Shown here piece after piece: positions 32,571 to 47,439 of a stretch of DNA of 64,000 nt (position 1 is its first letter; each line of letters begins with the position of its first letter). The notes under the pieces are model-generated. The model was given only the letters and a program-made list of their open reading frames with translations, was not told the origin of the DNA and searched no databases. Source of the DNA: Mycoemilia scoparia (taxonomy: Eukaryota; Kickxellomycota; Kickxellomycetes; Kickxellales; Kickxellaceae); the NCBI GenBank assembly GCA_027575805.1, contig JANBPU010000005.1, forward strand, positions 62,001 through 126,000. The letters run 5' to 3'. A program made the position numbers and the translations under genes.

Positions 32571-33571
32571 GTTTGAAATATTCTACAAGAGTTAGGTGAC
32601 TATAATATGTATATATAATAAAAGTGATAGAAAGGAGGACAAAGAGAACAAACGTGGTTGGAAGCCAGAAGTAGTTATTAAGTGGATAAGGAAAATATCA
32701 TCTGTGTGTGTATGTATGTATGTGTGGGCATACGAGTTTTCTCCACTTGTTACAAGGGCAGGACTCGTCACCGCTGCTTCATTGGTTCTGGGGGCCTCTT
32801 GCCTCAGTCCACACATCAGAACCGTGGAATGGAAGACTACATCGTTCTCTCGACCCTGGGCTGCCCAATCATAGCGGTGCTTCCACACTGTGTCCCTAGC
32901 GCGCCAAAAATGGAGTTTACTCTTCCTTCCTGTTGTACACAGCCATTTGCTCCAAATTAAACCAATGTGCTAGTAAGGCCAAGCCAGATCACCAAAATTA
33001 TTAGCATATCTTTTGGATTGTTGTGAATGCAGAGGCGGCCAAGGATCCTCTGACATCTTCAAAAAACGCACGGCAGAGGCCTACCAGTATTTCGATTATT
33101 GCTACCAGGCGGCCAAGGTATGGGGATAAGATCTCCTGAAGTCTTAGCTTGAGCATGTGAGTGCTTGGCCCCAAGAAAATCACATATACATGCGTCTATA
33201 AACACCTTTTATAGCTTGGCGCTTATGGCCACCCCACAAAGAGGAGACTCCAGCCTCACTGCAATTATTGGGGATGTCTGGACGAGGTTTTTAAACAAAG
33301 TTATCATAGGACAATCAATAAGTTGCTTCTATTGCCAAACAATAATATCTTGTTGCAAACATATATCACTATTACTGCAGCAGCATTTCTAAAAGCTAAC
33401 ATCAGAGTACCACAGTAGATGAGAATGTTGGGCTGAATCAAATCTTCTTTCGTGTAATCTAATCGGGGATTAGCTGGGCATAAAAGGCATAAATAATGCG
33501 AATTCGGCACGATCAGCCCTCTATGCTCTAAAAAATTTCATAGACTCATATTTTGTATTTTAGCTGATAAA
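32571..33571. other. Divergent promoter region of actin and the E2 gene
   Basis: About 1 kb with a GT/TATG microsatellite at 32703-32727 and a short direct repeat AGGCGGCCAAGG at about 33032 and 33110. A possible acceptor TGTATTTTAG lies 9 bp before the E2 ATG, suggesting a leader intron there too. No gene is seen. Confidence 0.45.
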
Positions 33572-34580
<1,009 letters not shown>

Positions 34581-34681
34581 ACGTGGCCATAGACTTTTTA
34601 ATCCAGAATTCAGCTTTAGTGCATTTGTTTATTATTTTTGTAAAAATAAAAAGACATATTTGAGAAATCAGCAATAATATA

Positions 34682-35901
34682 CTAGTCAAATGGAAGCGGT
34701 CTTGGTCTGCTACTGATCGATCCCTGGCCACTTGCGGATGCAGCGGCAATCCCAGAGGGAATTTTGATTCCACAGCACTGAGGAAATTCTTGCCCAAAGG
34801 CGTAGACATGCTCATGCTCGCGGTCATCACCATGGCCGCCATCTTCAGAATCGGCCAAGGCCTTGGGCATGCTGCCCTTGAATAATATCAATGATCCGAA
34901 TATGAAATGCTGCATGATGGGAAGCTTTCCAAGAACCTCGGCCTGGTACATTTTTATTAGGCCATTGTTGACCTTTTCCCAAGTCTTTGCACCGCTTATA
35001 TCATCAAGCATAGGCGAATGCCATCTTAGTGACTCGGTTTTTTGCTAAAATAATAATCGTCAGCATTGTTAATATTTGGTGTGTGTTGTTTTTAGCTTTA
35101 GTCGTGGCAATTGTGGATGTTGTATGAAAACAGAATGGTGATACTCACATTGCATACAAAATGAACGCTATTGAAATACATGTAATCTTTTGAGTATTCT
35201 TCGAGTATTTCCTTGTTATGGATTGATTTTGGTCGGAAGAATTTGTGTCCTTTTAGTTGTGCTGCGCCGAACAAGAAGGGCAGAAAGTGGAAATCGTCAA
35301 GGCCCCAGACACCATGGGAACCGGCGGGCTCAAGCCAGTAGGTGGTTTGCAGCCCGCGCATGACTTCTATGTAGCCAAAGAATATTTTCAATACGAGAGA
35401 TTTATAGTTGCTTTTGTCCACCACATTGAGCTTTTTTAGACACAGTAAAAACGCCAAGAAGTTGAGCTCGTGTCCGGTTCCATAGTCGATACGCTGTCTG
35501 CTGCCAAAACTGTCAACGAGGTACTTGGAGACTTCGGGGATGGCATCCGACTCAACCAGGCCATCAAGCCAAGTGGGTATGTTTTCTTTAACCGTATCAT
35601 ACCACTTTCGGAAAGATGGGTTCCCGAACCTACTCTTGGTTTCAAATGGTAGGATATCGTCAGTGCATTTGCTCAGGCTCTTTAAAAGAGCAGATAGCTT
35701 TTCGATAGCAGGAGAAGTATCATCGGCATCTCCAAGCTTTTGCCCCTCTACCGAACTGCTGAGATCCCTGATGAAGCCTATGATTTCTTCAAATGCTGGA
35801 GAGGTGCTAAATTTATCCAGGTCCTCTTTGGTAAGAATCTCCTTCTTGGGAATGGCAAAGGTGTTTTGGATGTCGTTGCTTCCGTTGTCTGTTGATGCCA
35901 T
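34682..35901 (-). CDS. PP2A phosphatase activator PTPA (peptidyl-prolyl isomerase family)
   Basis: Two exons, 35901-35149 and 35044-34682, phase 0, encode 371 residues. PTPA proteins (Rrd1/Rrd2 in yeast) bind the PP2A catalytic subunit and restore its active form, with prolyl isomerase activity. Family blocks seen are [14 protein letters not shown], the loop [39 protein letters not shown] and [20 protein letters not shown]. The tail is acidic/His-rich, then Gly/Ser-rich. The gene converges on the E2 gene with about 100 bp between stops and is divergent from alanyl-tRNA synthetase. Confidence 0.95.
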
Positions 35902-37063
35902 TGTTGTATAAGGATAGGTCCAGTGTAAATGAATAGTGACAATACGCTTTAAACGAATATTCTTTCTCTCGCTTTCTCACACAGCTACACGCAGTTTCTC
36001 TAACTCCTAGGGTTTCAAATTCAAAGGAAACAAATGGGTTTTGTATTGTAATTATAAAATCTCAGCTTTATTATGGGAAATGAAGTTGCCAATGCAGCTT
36101 AAAGAGTCATTAGAGCACCTGTGTATGTGGCATTCAGCTTCCTCCCTAGGAGTAATAAAAAGCTTAATCATCAGAGAGTCACTAGAGTATCTACAAGTAC
36201 ACACATATAATTTATGTACGAGGTTCATATGCTGCTTTTAATGAGAGTCGATTAGCTCATCCTAGGAAACAACCTGCTGTATAAAATACACATCTATGAT
36301 GAGTATTTGGTCCCAATTCCATACCGTCTTAGACAATAGCTGGTCTTCAAGTAATCTGCATCAAATTGCACCATGCATCGTTAGGCCAAAATGCGAGGAC
36401 CCATACATATCAACTATAAGGTCGATCACAAGTGAAATTTGGCCTTGTTTAGCAAAATGTGCGTACAGCACTTTGGAAAAATGCTGATCTCCTTTAATAA
36501 TTCCTTGTTATTTTTCAACAACCAATTTAAACAAAGGTCAGCTCTTCGTTGCAGGTCCCTCGTGCCAAGTTTTCCTGCATGTGTATACTCGAAAACAAAC
36601 AAGAAAACAAGATCGATAACGAATTGGGGACATTTGAATCACACACTTTGTAAACCGCAGCGTGGAAAACTAGGTAAGTATGCACGGGAGTGGCTTGGAG
36701 CATTCCAGCAAATGAGTCAACCAAGGCTGCTAGTAGCAAAGCACACAAAGAGCAGCTACTGCCATATACGCATCCAGGGCCTTGAAGCAGACTAAAACTG
36801 CCTACATGTGTGCAAGCATCATCCAAGCACCGCTGCCTGTTTGAAAGGAGCAGCTTGATCGGGCCATTTATTTTGTTTGACACACAATCTTGGCCACTGG
36901 AGCTTTTTAAGCAATAATAAAAGCAGCCCGTGTGGGCTGATAAAAATTCTTTACTCACTACTGTAACAACACTTTCTTGTTCCTTCTTCCTCCCCTCCCC
37001 TTTGCCTAAAGGATTATCCATAACTATACTCTAAACCTATTATTTTCTCTATATTCTGCAGAA
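35902..37063. other. Divergent region between PTPA and alanyl-tRNA synthetase
   Basis: About 1.16 kb. Overlapping short frames on both strands (36439-37021) have no family resemblance. The right end contains a likely leader intron of the synthetase gene (36674-37060). A TAGGGTTT motif occurs at about 36008. Confidence 0.45.
36674..37060 (+). other. Probable 5'-untranslated intron of alanyl-tRNA synthetase
   Basis: TAG/GTAAGTATG at 36674 is a near-perfect donor. CTATATTCTGCAG ends at 37060, three bases before the ATG, and CTAAAC lies about 28 bp before the acceptor as a possible branch site. The joined leader contains no in-frame ATG upstream of the start codon. Confidence 0.5.
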
Positions 37064-40000
37064 ATGTCAGAAACCTTGAAGTGGCCGGTCGACGAAGTGC
37101 GCAGCACTTTCTTCAACTTTTTCAAAGGCAAGGACCACGAGTTCACACCTTCCTCATCGACAATTCCTCATGACGATCCAACCCTTCTTTTCGCCAATGC
37201 TGGCATGAATCAGGTAGGCTTTATAACACCGTAATGTGAACCGTTTCCGCCAATTTGGACTAGTACTCCCCTGTGCTTCATTTTACACGCTTGCTGATAT
37301 CCTACACCACAACATCATATAATACAAACAGCTTTACTGAAACCATGAACTTGTATAAAATATAGTTCAAGCCAATTATCCAGGGGACTGTTGATCCAGG
37401 ATCGAAGTTCGCTACCCTTTCTCGTGCCTACAATACACAAAAATGTATCCGTGCTGGTGGTAAACACAACGATTTGGACGACGTTGGAAAAGATGTCTAC
37501 CATCACACATTCTTTGAGATGCTTGGCAACTGGTCTTTTGGTGACTATTTCAAGAAGCATGCCGTTGAATATTCGTGGGAACTTTTGACCAAGGTCTATG
37601 GACTTGATCCCGAGCGTCTTTACGTAACCTATTTTGGTGGCGACGAGTCACAAGGACTTCCTGCTGACGAGGAGGCCCGTCAATTGTGGCGCGACATCGG
37701 ACTTCCTGATAAGCGTATCCTCCCATTCGATTGTAAGGACAACTTCTGGGAAATGGGTGACGTTGGTCCATGCGGTCCATGCAGTGAGATCCATTTCGAC
37801 AGAATTGGAAACCGCGATGCCGCACACTTAGTAAATATGGATGACCCCGATGTTCTTGAAATCTGGAATCTTGTGTTCATGCAGTACAACCGTGAAGTTG
37901 GTGGCAACTTGCGCCCCTTACCAAAGAAGCACATCGACACTGGCATGGGTTTGGAGCGCCTGGTCTCTGTCCTTCAAGATAAAAGATCCAACTATGACAC
38001 CGACGTATTCCAGCCCATTTTTGAAGTCATCCAAAAGAAGACTAACGCTCCTGCTTACACCGGAAAGGTCGGTGCTGATGACGTTACTGGAATTGACACT
38101 GCCTACCGTGTCATTGCTGATCATGTACGCACTTTGACCTTTGCTATCAGTGATGGTGGTGTTCCATCGAATGAAGGCCGCGGCTATGTCCTTCGCCGTA
38201 TCCTCAGACGTGGTGCTCGGTTTGCTCGCAAGCGCTTCAACGCTGAACTTGGATCGTTCTTCCCTGACCTTGTTGATGTTGTCGTCGAAAAGATGGGCGG
38301 TGCCTATCCTGAGATTGCCAAGCGTGTTGACGATGTCAAGGCCATTTTGAACGAAGAGGAAGTGTCTTTCGCTCGCACTCTTGATCGTGGCGAGAAGTTG
38401 TTCGATAAGGTTCTCAACGAGGTGCGCAAGACCGAATCAAAGGTTTTGCCAGGCCGCGATGTATGGCGTCTATATGACACCTATGGTTTCCCAGTCGATC
38501 TGACACGTCTTATGGCTGAGGAGCTTGGCTTCAAGGTAGATGAAGCCGAATTCGAGTCCGAGCGCCAAAAGAGTATCGAGCTTTCCAAGCAAAAGCGTGG
38601 CGGCAAAGGTGCTGAAAACCGTGTTACTCTTGATGTCCATGCCATTGCCAACCTCAGCGACAACATGAATGTGCCAAAGACCGATGATTCTTTCAAGTAC
38701 CACTCAGATGCCATTGAGGCTACTGTATTGGCTATTTACAACGGAAAGGAATTTGTTAAATCCGTTGATGCTTCCCTTGAGACCAACCCAGATGATGCGC
38801 CCACATTTGGCGTTCTTCTTGACAAGACCAACTTTTATGCCGAATCTGGTGGTCAAGAATATGACACAGGTGTCATTATTATCGACGATGGCTCTGAGTT
38901 CGCCGTTGAGGATGTCCAGGTCTATGGTGGCTATGTTCTTCACACTGGTTTCCTCAAGAGTGGTAAGGTAGAAACCGAATCAAAGGTTGAGTGCCAATAC
39001 AACGAACTTCGCCGCCGCCCAATCCGCCACAACCACACCGCTACCCACTTGCTCAATTATGCCCTTCGTAGCGTACTTGTTGACGATAGTCCTGACCAGC
39101 GTGGTTCATTGGTTGCTGAGGACCGCCTTCGTTTCGATTTCAGTTACAAGCATGCCATTACCCCTGACCAGCTAAACGAAATTGAAAAAATCACCAACGA
39201 TTTGATTAAGCAGAACCTCCAGGCCTACACCAAAGAAGTCTCTCTCGATGAGGCACTCAAGATCCCTGGCCTTCGTGCCGTGTTTGGCGAAGTATATCCT
39301 GACCCTGTCAGAGTTGTATCAATTGGTGCCGACATTGACGAGATCATGAAGTCCCTTTCCGATAGCAAGTGGGCCAACTACTCTATCGAATTCTGTGGTG
39401 GTACTCACGTACCCAAGACCGGAGAAATAAAGCTATTCTCTATCCTGGAAGAAGGTAGCATTGCAAAGGGAATTCGCAGAATAATCGCTGTCACTGGCGA
39501 GGAAGCCATGAAGAGCCAGCTTTTGGCCAAATCTTTCGAAGAAGAGATATCTCGGTTGGAGGAACTCAAGGGAGCTGAGCTTGAGGCTATGCTGAAAAAG
39601 ACCAGTGTAGAGCTCAATAACCTGACTATATCTGCTTATGAAAAGCACCTGTTCCGCCAGAGATTCGACGCCATTAAGGCCAAGTTTGTCGAGGCTGATA
39701 AGGCTGCTAAGGCCGCCATCGCCAAGGCTGCCGTGGACAAAGTCAAGGAATTAATTGAAAATAACCCAGATACCAAGTTTATCATTGAGGATCTCAATGT
39801 TGGTGGAAACAACAAGGCCATATCTTCTGCAATTACTCACATCAAATCCCTTAAGGGCTCGGATGCCAAGGCTGCCCTATTTGTCTCCGTTGACAAGGAA
39901 AATGGCCGTGTTGCCTATCAGTGCATTGTGCCCAAGTCTTTTGTTGAGCAGGGACTCGAGGCCAACAAGTGGGCTTCAGGAGTCAGCGAAATCCTTGGTG

Positions 40001-40116
40001 GTAAGAGCGGCGGAAAGAAGGAGTCTGCTCAAGGAAGTGGCGTCAACGTTGACAAGGTCGATGAGGCTCTCAAGTTTGCTCAAGACTTTGCTAAGCTCAA
40101 GATTTCTTCTGCATAG
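37064..40116 (+). CDS. Alanyl-tRNA synthetase
   Basis: Two exons, 37064-37213 and 37366-40116, phase 0, encode 966 residues, the usual length of cytosolic eukaryotic AlaRS. Class II catalytic domain: [20 protein letters not shown] with motif 1, then [16 protein letters not shown] and a motif 2/3 core ([27 protein letters not shown]). The editing domain has the zinc site [11 protein letters not shown] and [20 protein letters not shown]. The C-terminal C-Ala region ends the protein. There is no upstream in-frame ATG that would supply a mitochondrial presequence. Codon use is biased to C/G-ending codons, consistent with high expression. Confidence 0.97.
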
Positions 40117-40429
40117 TTCTTCTAAAGCCAGCCACCAAATTATACAGTGTGACCGACTACTTTTGTACTTTAAATAGTATCCTCCGACTCTTTTGATTAT
40201 TATTCTTGACCTGTTTTTGTGTTTTGCTTTGGAAAACAGTGTTGCAAAAAAAATTTAGATTTGTTAGTAGCCATGAAAAATTACTCGAGTATCTTGTGAT
40301 TTGAATGGGAATCTTTATCTCACAAGACGATGTTTAAACGATTAACAGTTGATATTGCAATCTGATAATAATAGGATTGAAATTTTATTAAAAATTACAC
40401 ATTACAAAGAAAATTCGTGTTTAAGATCT
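40117..40429. other. Convergent intergenic spacer
   Basis: About 310 bp between the alanyl-tRNA synthetase and TAF2 stop codons; AT-rich, nothing recognised. Confidence 0.5.
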
Positions 40430-43400
40430 TCAGTCTACAAACTGCACCCACTTTTCTTTGCGCAGTAGGTCATTGAATGCAGATTCTATTTTTTTACCGT
40501 AGCTATGAACCCACGTATCAGGGGGATTGAATAAGTAGCAGTTGTCGAGCATGAGGCGGATATCGGAAACAAAATCGGCTACTGTGGAGTATTCATGGGA
40601 GCTAACCTTCTTTTTGATAGTTCCTAGGTCCATTGGGTGCTTGACAATATCAAAATATGTGGGGATACCAAGGGCAACCGGATCAACTGGCTCCAGGAAC
40701 GGTGAGGCATGCGAGTTCCTGAGCAATTTGTTGATGAGAGTCACAACCTTCTTGTGGATCTTGGGGTTAATTGGCAGTTCTGACGATGCTTCCAAAGACT
40801 CAGTGGGATCCTCAGCACCCGGTACTGTAACAATGGGGGTGACCTTGGATGGAGCACTAGCATTGTCGCTCTTGCTATATTGGGGTGTGTTTTGGCCATG
40901 GGAGGCCGATGCGCTGCCAAATTCTCGCTTCCATGCTTTTTCAAAGACCGTGTGCAATGTTACGCCTAGTTGGTGAACCAAAGTCCCTTCGGGGTTGAAA
41001 AGCTTGCAATTGGAGATGACTAGCTCAAAGTCTTTGCGGAAGTCTTCTGCGGTGGAGTATTGACCACTTGCCAATTTTTCATCCATCGTTCCCAGATCCA
41101 TGGGATGCTTTATTATGTCCAAATATGTCGGCACACCCTGCCGTATAGGATCCACTGGGTGAAGAAACTCGAGAGCTGATGGGTGGGTTTGGACCTTGCG
41201 AAGAATGCGCTGGCACTTGACAAGTTCAAGTGATCGTCTTTGCGGGCTGTTGGATGACTGGGTCAAGGCCTGGTGTGGAAGCTCTGTGGAAGGGGCTGAC
41301 TTAGTGGATTGAGAATCAGTGTTATCCAAGTGCTTCTGGGGCTCAGAAGCATCTTGCTTAGTGGCTGCTGGTCCATGCTGTTGTTCCGTTGTAGACGAAG
41401 CAACGCTGGGAGGTTTGGATGCTTTAAGACGAATGCGGGGTATTCTTATCTTGGTTATTGGTGACTTTTGTGGCATTTCTTCGCTGGGTTTGGGTGTAGT
41501 CAAGGAGATATTGTCCTGTGGCAATGGGGCCAGTAATTCATGGTCAGGTAACTGGTTTTGTGGCTGAGTTTGACGGGTTTCAAGTACGCTATCAACTGGA
41601 GCATTGGTAGAAACACGGCGGCTTTTCCTTCGCTTTTGCTTGGATGGCTTTTTCTCAACTGTAATAGTCTCAGGAATCTCTGTTTTAGCATGGGCTTGCT
41701 GCTCAGAAGGGTCACTTTGGGGAATAACCGGTGATATCGCAGGTGGTTGGGGCTCCTCAATGATAGTTTGGTTTACATCTTCCAGCTTGAATCCCATTTC
41801 TGGGCTAGTCCACTCTAATTCGAATTCGTTTTCAAGCTCCTGCCCCATGGTGTGGACAAGGGTGTTTGGTGGATTAAAGGCAAAGCAGTTCTCAAACATA
41901 AGGCGCATGTCGTGTTCAAAGTCCTCGGGGGAAACATATTCATTTCTTTCGAGTTTCTGTTTTATTGTTGCTAGGTCCATCGGGTTCTTTATAATGTCAT
42001 AGTATGTTGGACAGCCGTCCAGGACTGGGTCAACTGGTCTGCTGAATGGATACCCATTGGGGTTGTTCATCAATGTGCGAATCAGTTTGCGCAGCTTCTT
42101 TTTCGTCTTAGCATCCATCTTTGAAACGTATCCGTGCTGGGGGCTGGTCACATCCAAATCTGACACAACAGTAGCGTGGGACGATCGCCGACTTCTATGT
42201 TGGATAGGCTGTGGGCCTGGTGTATCAAACACTTGAGTCGGTAATGGTGAAGAATCTCTATATGGTGACTGATGAGCTACTGACAAATGCAGTGGAGAAG
42301 CAGTATGTTGGAACGAGGGGGTTCTTCTGTGGTGGTCTTGCTTTGCGGCCCCAATGCCATTGGAGATGGCTGAATGGACCATTGGTGATGAGGGTCTTGG
42401 ATCTCGTGGAAGGGAGCTTGGTGAGCGGGGTACCGAGTCTCCTCTCGACAACCCTGACTTGATCTTTATTTTCAGCGGTTTCAGGGGCTTAATTGTTGCT
42501 GATAGCGGCCTGTCAGACGGAGATGAAGTAGCTGTGCTGTGATCATTGATGGGAGGCAACTCCATTGGTGCTGGGACAATACCATCACATGCTAGGGCAG
42601 TGACTCTTTCCAGATACTCAGGATCATCTTCTGGCTTCTTTGGCTGCTTGAGCTTGATTTTGAGCTTTTTACTAGTGTGCTCTCCCGCCGACTCTCTATG
42701 ATCTTTAGGTGGAGTGTATACGATTTGGATGATGTCTTTTAGCTGCTGCAAAGTGGATTTGTTGCAAACAGTGTCTCTATAGTTATTGGACGAAAGCAAT
42801 GGTTATAATTTTTAGACGCGATTTGATACTTTGACTCATACCAATTTGGTGTTTCTATGTTCTTACCTTAGGCAGCTGTACAAAGCAAGCTGGATGTTGG
42901 GTCCATCAGGCAGGCTTTCAGCGACATACATAAAGGCCGCAGCCAACTTGACATTGAGAGTCTTTGAATCGGGTCGTTGAATCCCAACTTCTTCTATTAT
43001 AAGATCGTCATCTGTATTGTTGGCTTCATGGTTGTATACCAATATAGCAATACACAGTAGAGCGAAATGTGCTGCTGTCTCAGCTATCAAAGGATCTGTG
43101 CTGTTCGTTGCTATTGAGAAATAGTAACTGACTGCAGGGTAACTTTGAAGACCCCAGTAAAAGATCAAGCCCTCGAGTGCTGCTTCACGAACATGTCTAT
43201 AGTTGGTTTCAAGGGACATTGATAAGAACAGCTTTGGATCAAAGATACCCAGTTCAGGATACACAAGCGAGGCTTTTATGATCGACTAAATACAAGAAGA
43301 TATATGTGATGTGAGAATGCAATAAGCTGGGGCATGCTGGTAATTTAACTAAGGGTAATATGTTGCTTACTTTTAGGTATGTTACTGTTATTGTGTTCTG

Positions 43401-46400
43401 GTACGTAGGAATGAGTGCATCAAGCTTTCTTAGCCTCTCAAGCTCGCCCAACATAGATTGCATGTAGCTGCTATCTTCAGGGTTCTCACAGGACGAAGCA
43501 GGATTTGGATCCAGGCTTCGATTTACCAACGCATTCATTAGAGCCGCCACATATTCAGTGTCAGAGAACTATCCAAAAACAGGAATGCAGAATTTTTAAA
43601 ACTCCAAGTGTAATGACAAATGCAGGAATCATTAATATTGCTTTTGATTAAAATATAGTAATTACTTACGACATTCTCACTATTATCATTGTACTTGAGA
43701 GTATTCAATATCAGACTCTTTGCTGCTCCCGGGGCATCGCTCAGCTCTTGGTTTATATTTGAGAGGGCAGCAAGTATAGCTTTTTGTGTAAAATACTCTC
43801 CAATGTTGACAAAGTTATTGGATTTGGGTAAGCGTGGAGCAGTAATATCGTTTTCCTTTTCCTCATTTCCGTCAGGAGGGAGACAGTACCGATATTGATA
43901 AATCTTTATAAGATGGCGCAACCCAATCCAGTTCAGCTCAGGTATGGCGTGTTTTACAAGTGCCAGTGCAGCGTCAACTCGTACTCTATAGAACACGCGG
44001 GCGTCCATTATGGTTCGCATGAGTGTTGTTGAGGCAGCGAGTGATGGGGAGTTTTCCAAAGACTTTACAGCTTCAAGCTGTGCTGTTACATCTCGATCCT
44101 TCTGCAGCTGAGCAGCCCACATAAAATCTGCCTGCTCAAAATAAATCAAGCATGCCCAATCAAGGTCGGAGTCCATTCTTATCCACTCTACTGTGCCACT
44201 GATATACAAAAAAGCCGCAAATGTTAGCTTGAGCAGGATTATTCGTGAACTAAGAAAGCGAATGTCTCTCAATCAGTTAGTTGTTTTACCTTGCTAAACT
44301 CTCCTCGTCTGCTTCACCCCACTCAACTATTCCCCAATTACGCTTCATCTCTTCACTTTCAGTACCAAAAAGTGCAATGTTGCTATAAGTTTCGTCGTCG
44401 TCTTCAAGACCCAGAACTTCGGTATTTACCGTTAGTTCTTCAGCCGCTGCGGCCATCTGCCTCATGTGAAATCTCTTTGTGCTTCTCCTAATACGTTTGT
44501 ATTTGGTATTGAACTGAACTTCAAATTTCTTTTGCGAGTCTTTAATGTCGAGGACATGCTCATATGGTGTTCCATCAGCTTCACGGACTCTCGCAATCAT
44601 TTGCCCCTAAATAAGTAAATATAAGAAATATATCAGTATTCATATTAGCATGATGCAGATTCTTTAGTAGAGATGCCGAAGTGGTGTTGGTAATAGATCG
44701 TCGCAATCTGCCAAAAGCACATACCGTAAATATCTGTGGCTTTGCCCAGGAGGCTGTCGCCCGGGCATTGGTTGATTCCTGCGACATTTTTATTTCAACG
44801 ACAAGCTTCTTCCGATTAAATGCATATGAAAAGCGAAAAATAGGACATCCAGAGCCATATATCCAATGTTCGGCGAAAGATTTCAGATTCACACCACTAA
44901 CTTTGCGACACAGCTTGAGAAACCACCCAGTTCCAATAGAGTTAGAGGCTCCAAGGTCACCAGCCATGGCTGTCATCATAATCTTCGGAATAACTCTCCG
45001 CAGGCCCAGTGAAATACCACCTTTCATCATTCTCTTGTTCAGCATGTAGAGTACAATGGGGGCCTTCAGATACAAGAATTCCTTTTCCTTCTCTGAAAGG
45101 GTTGTGTATTGCTTCGTGTAGCAAATGGGTTTTTGATTGACATCAGCATGACACAGTCGGGTAAGATCCTGCTTCAACCTATATCGATATTCATTATTAC
45201 CCAAGTGCTTTCTAATGAACAGACTACTGATCAATCCAGCTAGTCCCACCACAAGCCATTGGTCACTCCTATATAGCACATATCACATTATAAAGCGAAT
45301 AAATTCAGCATCTTGTTCCTATGTCCAGATGTGTACAGTTTGTTTCTTGTCCTTACATTGTCTCTGGAATTATATAGATGCCAAACCACTGTTGAGAAAT
45401 GGCTGTGCTCAAACACCGCCGGGTCTCATAAACAGGCTCAATCACATCGTCCGGGTGCAAATAATCAGTGCTAACAATAGTTATGGCTGCACCGGAGATT
45501 ATTGGCTCTGACAGGTTGTCCATAAACACGATCTTGTATGTAGTGAATGGATACGAATAGAACTCTTGGGAGTGAAAGGCAAATAACTATTGCAAATAGT
45601 TGAATACAGTTTCGTTAGTTACAAAAATCTGTTTAGTGTTTGAGATAATGCACTTGCACAACAAAAATCCATTTTATTTACCTCGGATATGAACTTGCAA
45701 GTGGCAAGAAGCTCATTTTCGCAGCTTCCTGGGCCAAATGCCAATATGCCACCAACGGCCTTTATTGCTGATATCTGTGTTTCCTGCTCTTTGTTAGACG
45801 CCAACTTATCTTCTGGAGACTTGGGTTCTGTTTGTGATTCGTTCGCGTTTGACTCTGTTTCTTCTTTATCATCGCCGTTTTCCAAGGCACCTGCATCGCT
45901 TGCATTGTCGCGCTGTTCAGTAGAATCACCACAGGCACCATCTGTAGTCTTCTCTTCACTATTTGCATCCAGAGATTTATTACCTGTATTGTTATTAGAT
46001 TCCCCATTGCCCTCCTCTGACTCAAATTCCTTGAAAAGTGCTACTGATTTTGATGATTCTTCCAAGAAGGCCTTATCGACCCTAAGACAGCTTTCGAATG
46101 GACCAATAGCAAATGCAAGCGAACAGGCAGGCGATGGAGCAGAATGCATGTACCTGTATAGCCTTTTGGATGGATCAACCGGGTGCGTTACCTGAGCTAT
46201 AAGCTCCCCACTGGCAATGGCCACATTTGGTATATAATTATGTAAGCCATTAGTGACTGTAGTTTCAGAGTAGCAGCTTGAGGCGGGCACAATGTACCGA
46301 ATATCCCAAGTACATCTCACATAAAGAGAGTCTAAACAGGGAAGCCATTTTCGGACATGTCCAGGAGCTATTTGGCTTTTTGTATACAAATATTTTGATG

Positions 46401-47439
46401 CCTGCTCAAATTTAAGTAAAAAATACATGGTGGTATGTAAGTCTTTTAGTCTACATGTAGCTCTAAATAATATTATGTTGGCATATACCTTTTTGCTTTT
46501 ATCTTGGACAAATATGACCCCAGATGTCGGATTTCTCAGGGTAAACCAGATCTTTATTTTTAAGGTTATTTTTGATGTGTTCGTATCGGTGTTGTTCTCT
46601 TCATTTGCTTCATCAGCCTAATATGCGCATTGCAGCTCATTTTAACATCATTTTACACAATAAAGTGCAAGTCATGTGAATTTTTACTTACAGGAAGTAT
46701 TCCTTCCGGAACATATATATTCAGCTCACCGGGATCATTATTGTTGTAATACTCCATGACCCGTCGCTCTACCTCCTCTTTACTCTGCTCAAAATATTGG
46801 GTATATTTACAAGCAACCCCATTAATCTCGACCCGATGAACAACTGCAAAATATCAATATAAATATAACATTATAAGCTTTTAAGTTATACATATATACG
46901 CTCATAGTCGACATCATGGTATTCCGATTCATACCTGGCCTCTCACAATGTAAACTGATTAAGCGGAGAGAGTTGTTGTTCGGTTCGAGAAATATTTCGG
47001 TTATTCCCTGGGTTCAGATTAAACAAAACAAGAACATTTGTCAAGTAAATACCACCCCTTTTGGTCGTTCCAGAACAATATACACAAAGGTGGTAAGCAT
47101 TTAAAAACCTAATTACCTTGATAACTTCATTTTTTATATCTATATCTATAGTGGCTGCCTGGTGAGCTGTAGAACAGGCAAAGCAAAATGATGCATACCA
47201 GAGTTAGTTTTCCTGATTAACCAAAACAATTTTGTTATAATATACTGTATCATGCAGATACTTATATTGAAAACGGCCTCATGGAAGTTCGCAACTACTA
47301 CCAAAGCTGCAAAGTCAAAATGGGATAATACGTGCTTTGCAAATGTATTGATTTTACACATTCTTGAAAAAAGACAATATGATTTGTATGTGAAAGTTGT
47401 AAATAAACTAATTATGGGTTTGTAATTTTTTACTGGCAT
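40430..47439 (-). CDS. TAF2: TFIID subunit TAF2 with three C-terminal bromodomains
   Basis: Thirteen exons (47439-47409, 47166-47117, 47007-46935, 46843-46692, 46617-46489, 46401-45682, 45586-45357, 45268-44725, 44606-44290, 44198-43670, 43568-43371, 43285-42867, 42776-40430) keep one frame for 1912 residues. TAF2 is the aminopeptidase-fold TFIID subunit that contacts core promoter DNA. Human-like landmarks run in order: YKPIITHQ, WLPCLDSLYVRCTWDI, AIGPFESCL, RRCLSTAISQQWFG, VEWIRMDSDLDW, YFEQADFMW, FYRVRVDAAL, SNNFVNIGEYFTQKAI and TLKYNDNSEN. The last TAF2 segment (TVCNKSTLQQLKDI) and three bromodomains share one exon. The bromodomains lie near residues 1356-1453, 1646-1750 and 1801-1908; each keeps PMDL and the acetyl-lysine-binding Asn (FNPP, FNPE, FNPP). 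The first donor is a weak GTTTAT; all others are canonical. Confidence 0.95.

Noticed and set aside
36439..37021. Overlapping frames of 118 and 164 codons on opposite strands before alanyl-tRNA synthetase
   Set aside because: Both lack family resemblance and one crosses a strong intron donor; they are best read as promoter and leader sequence.
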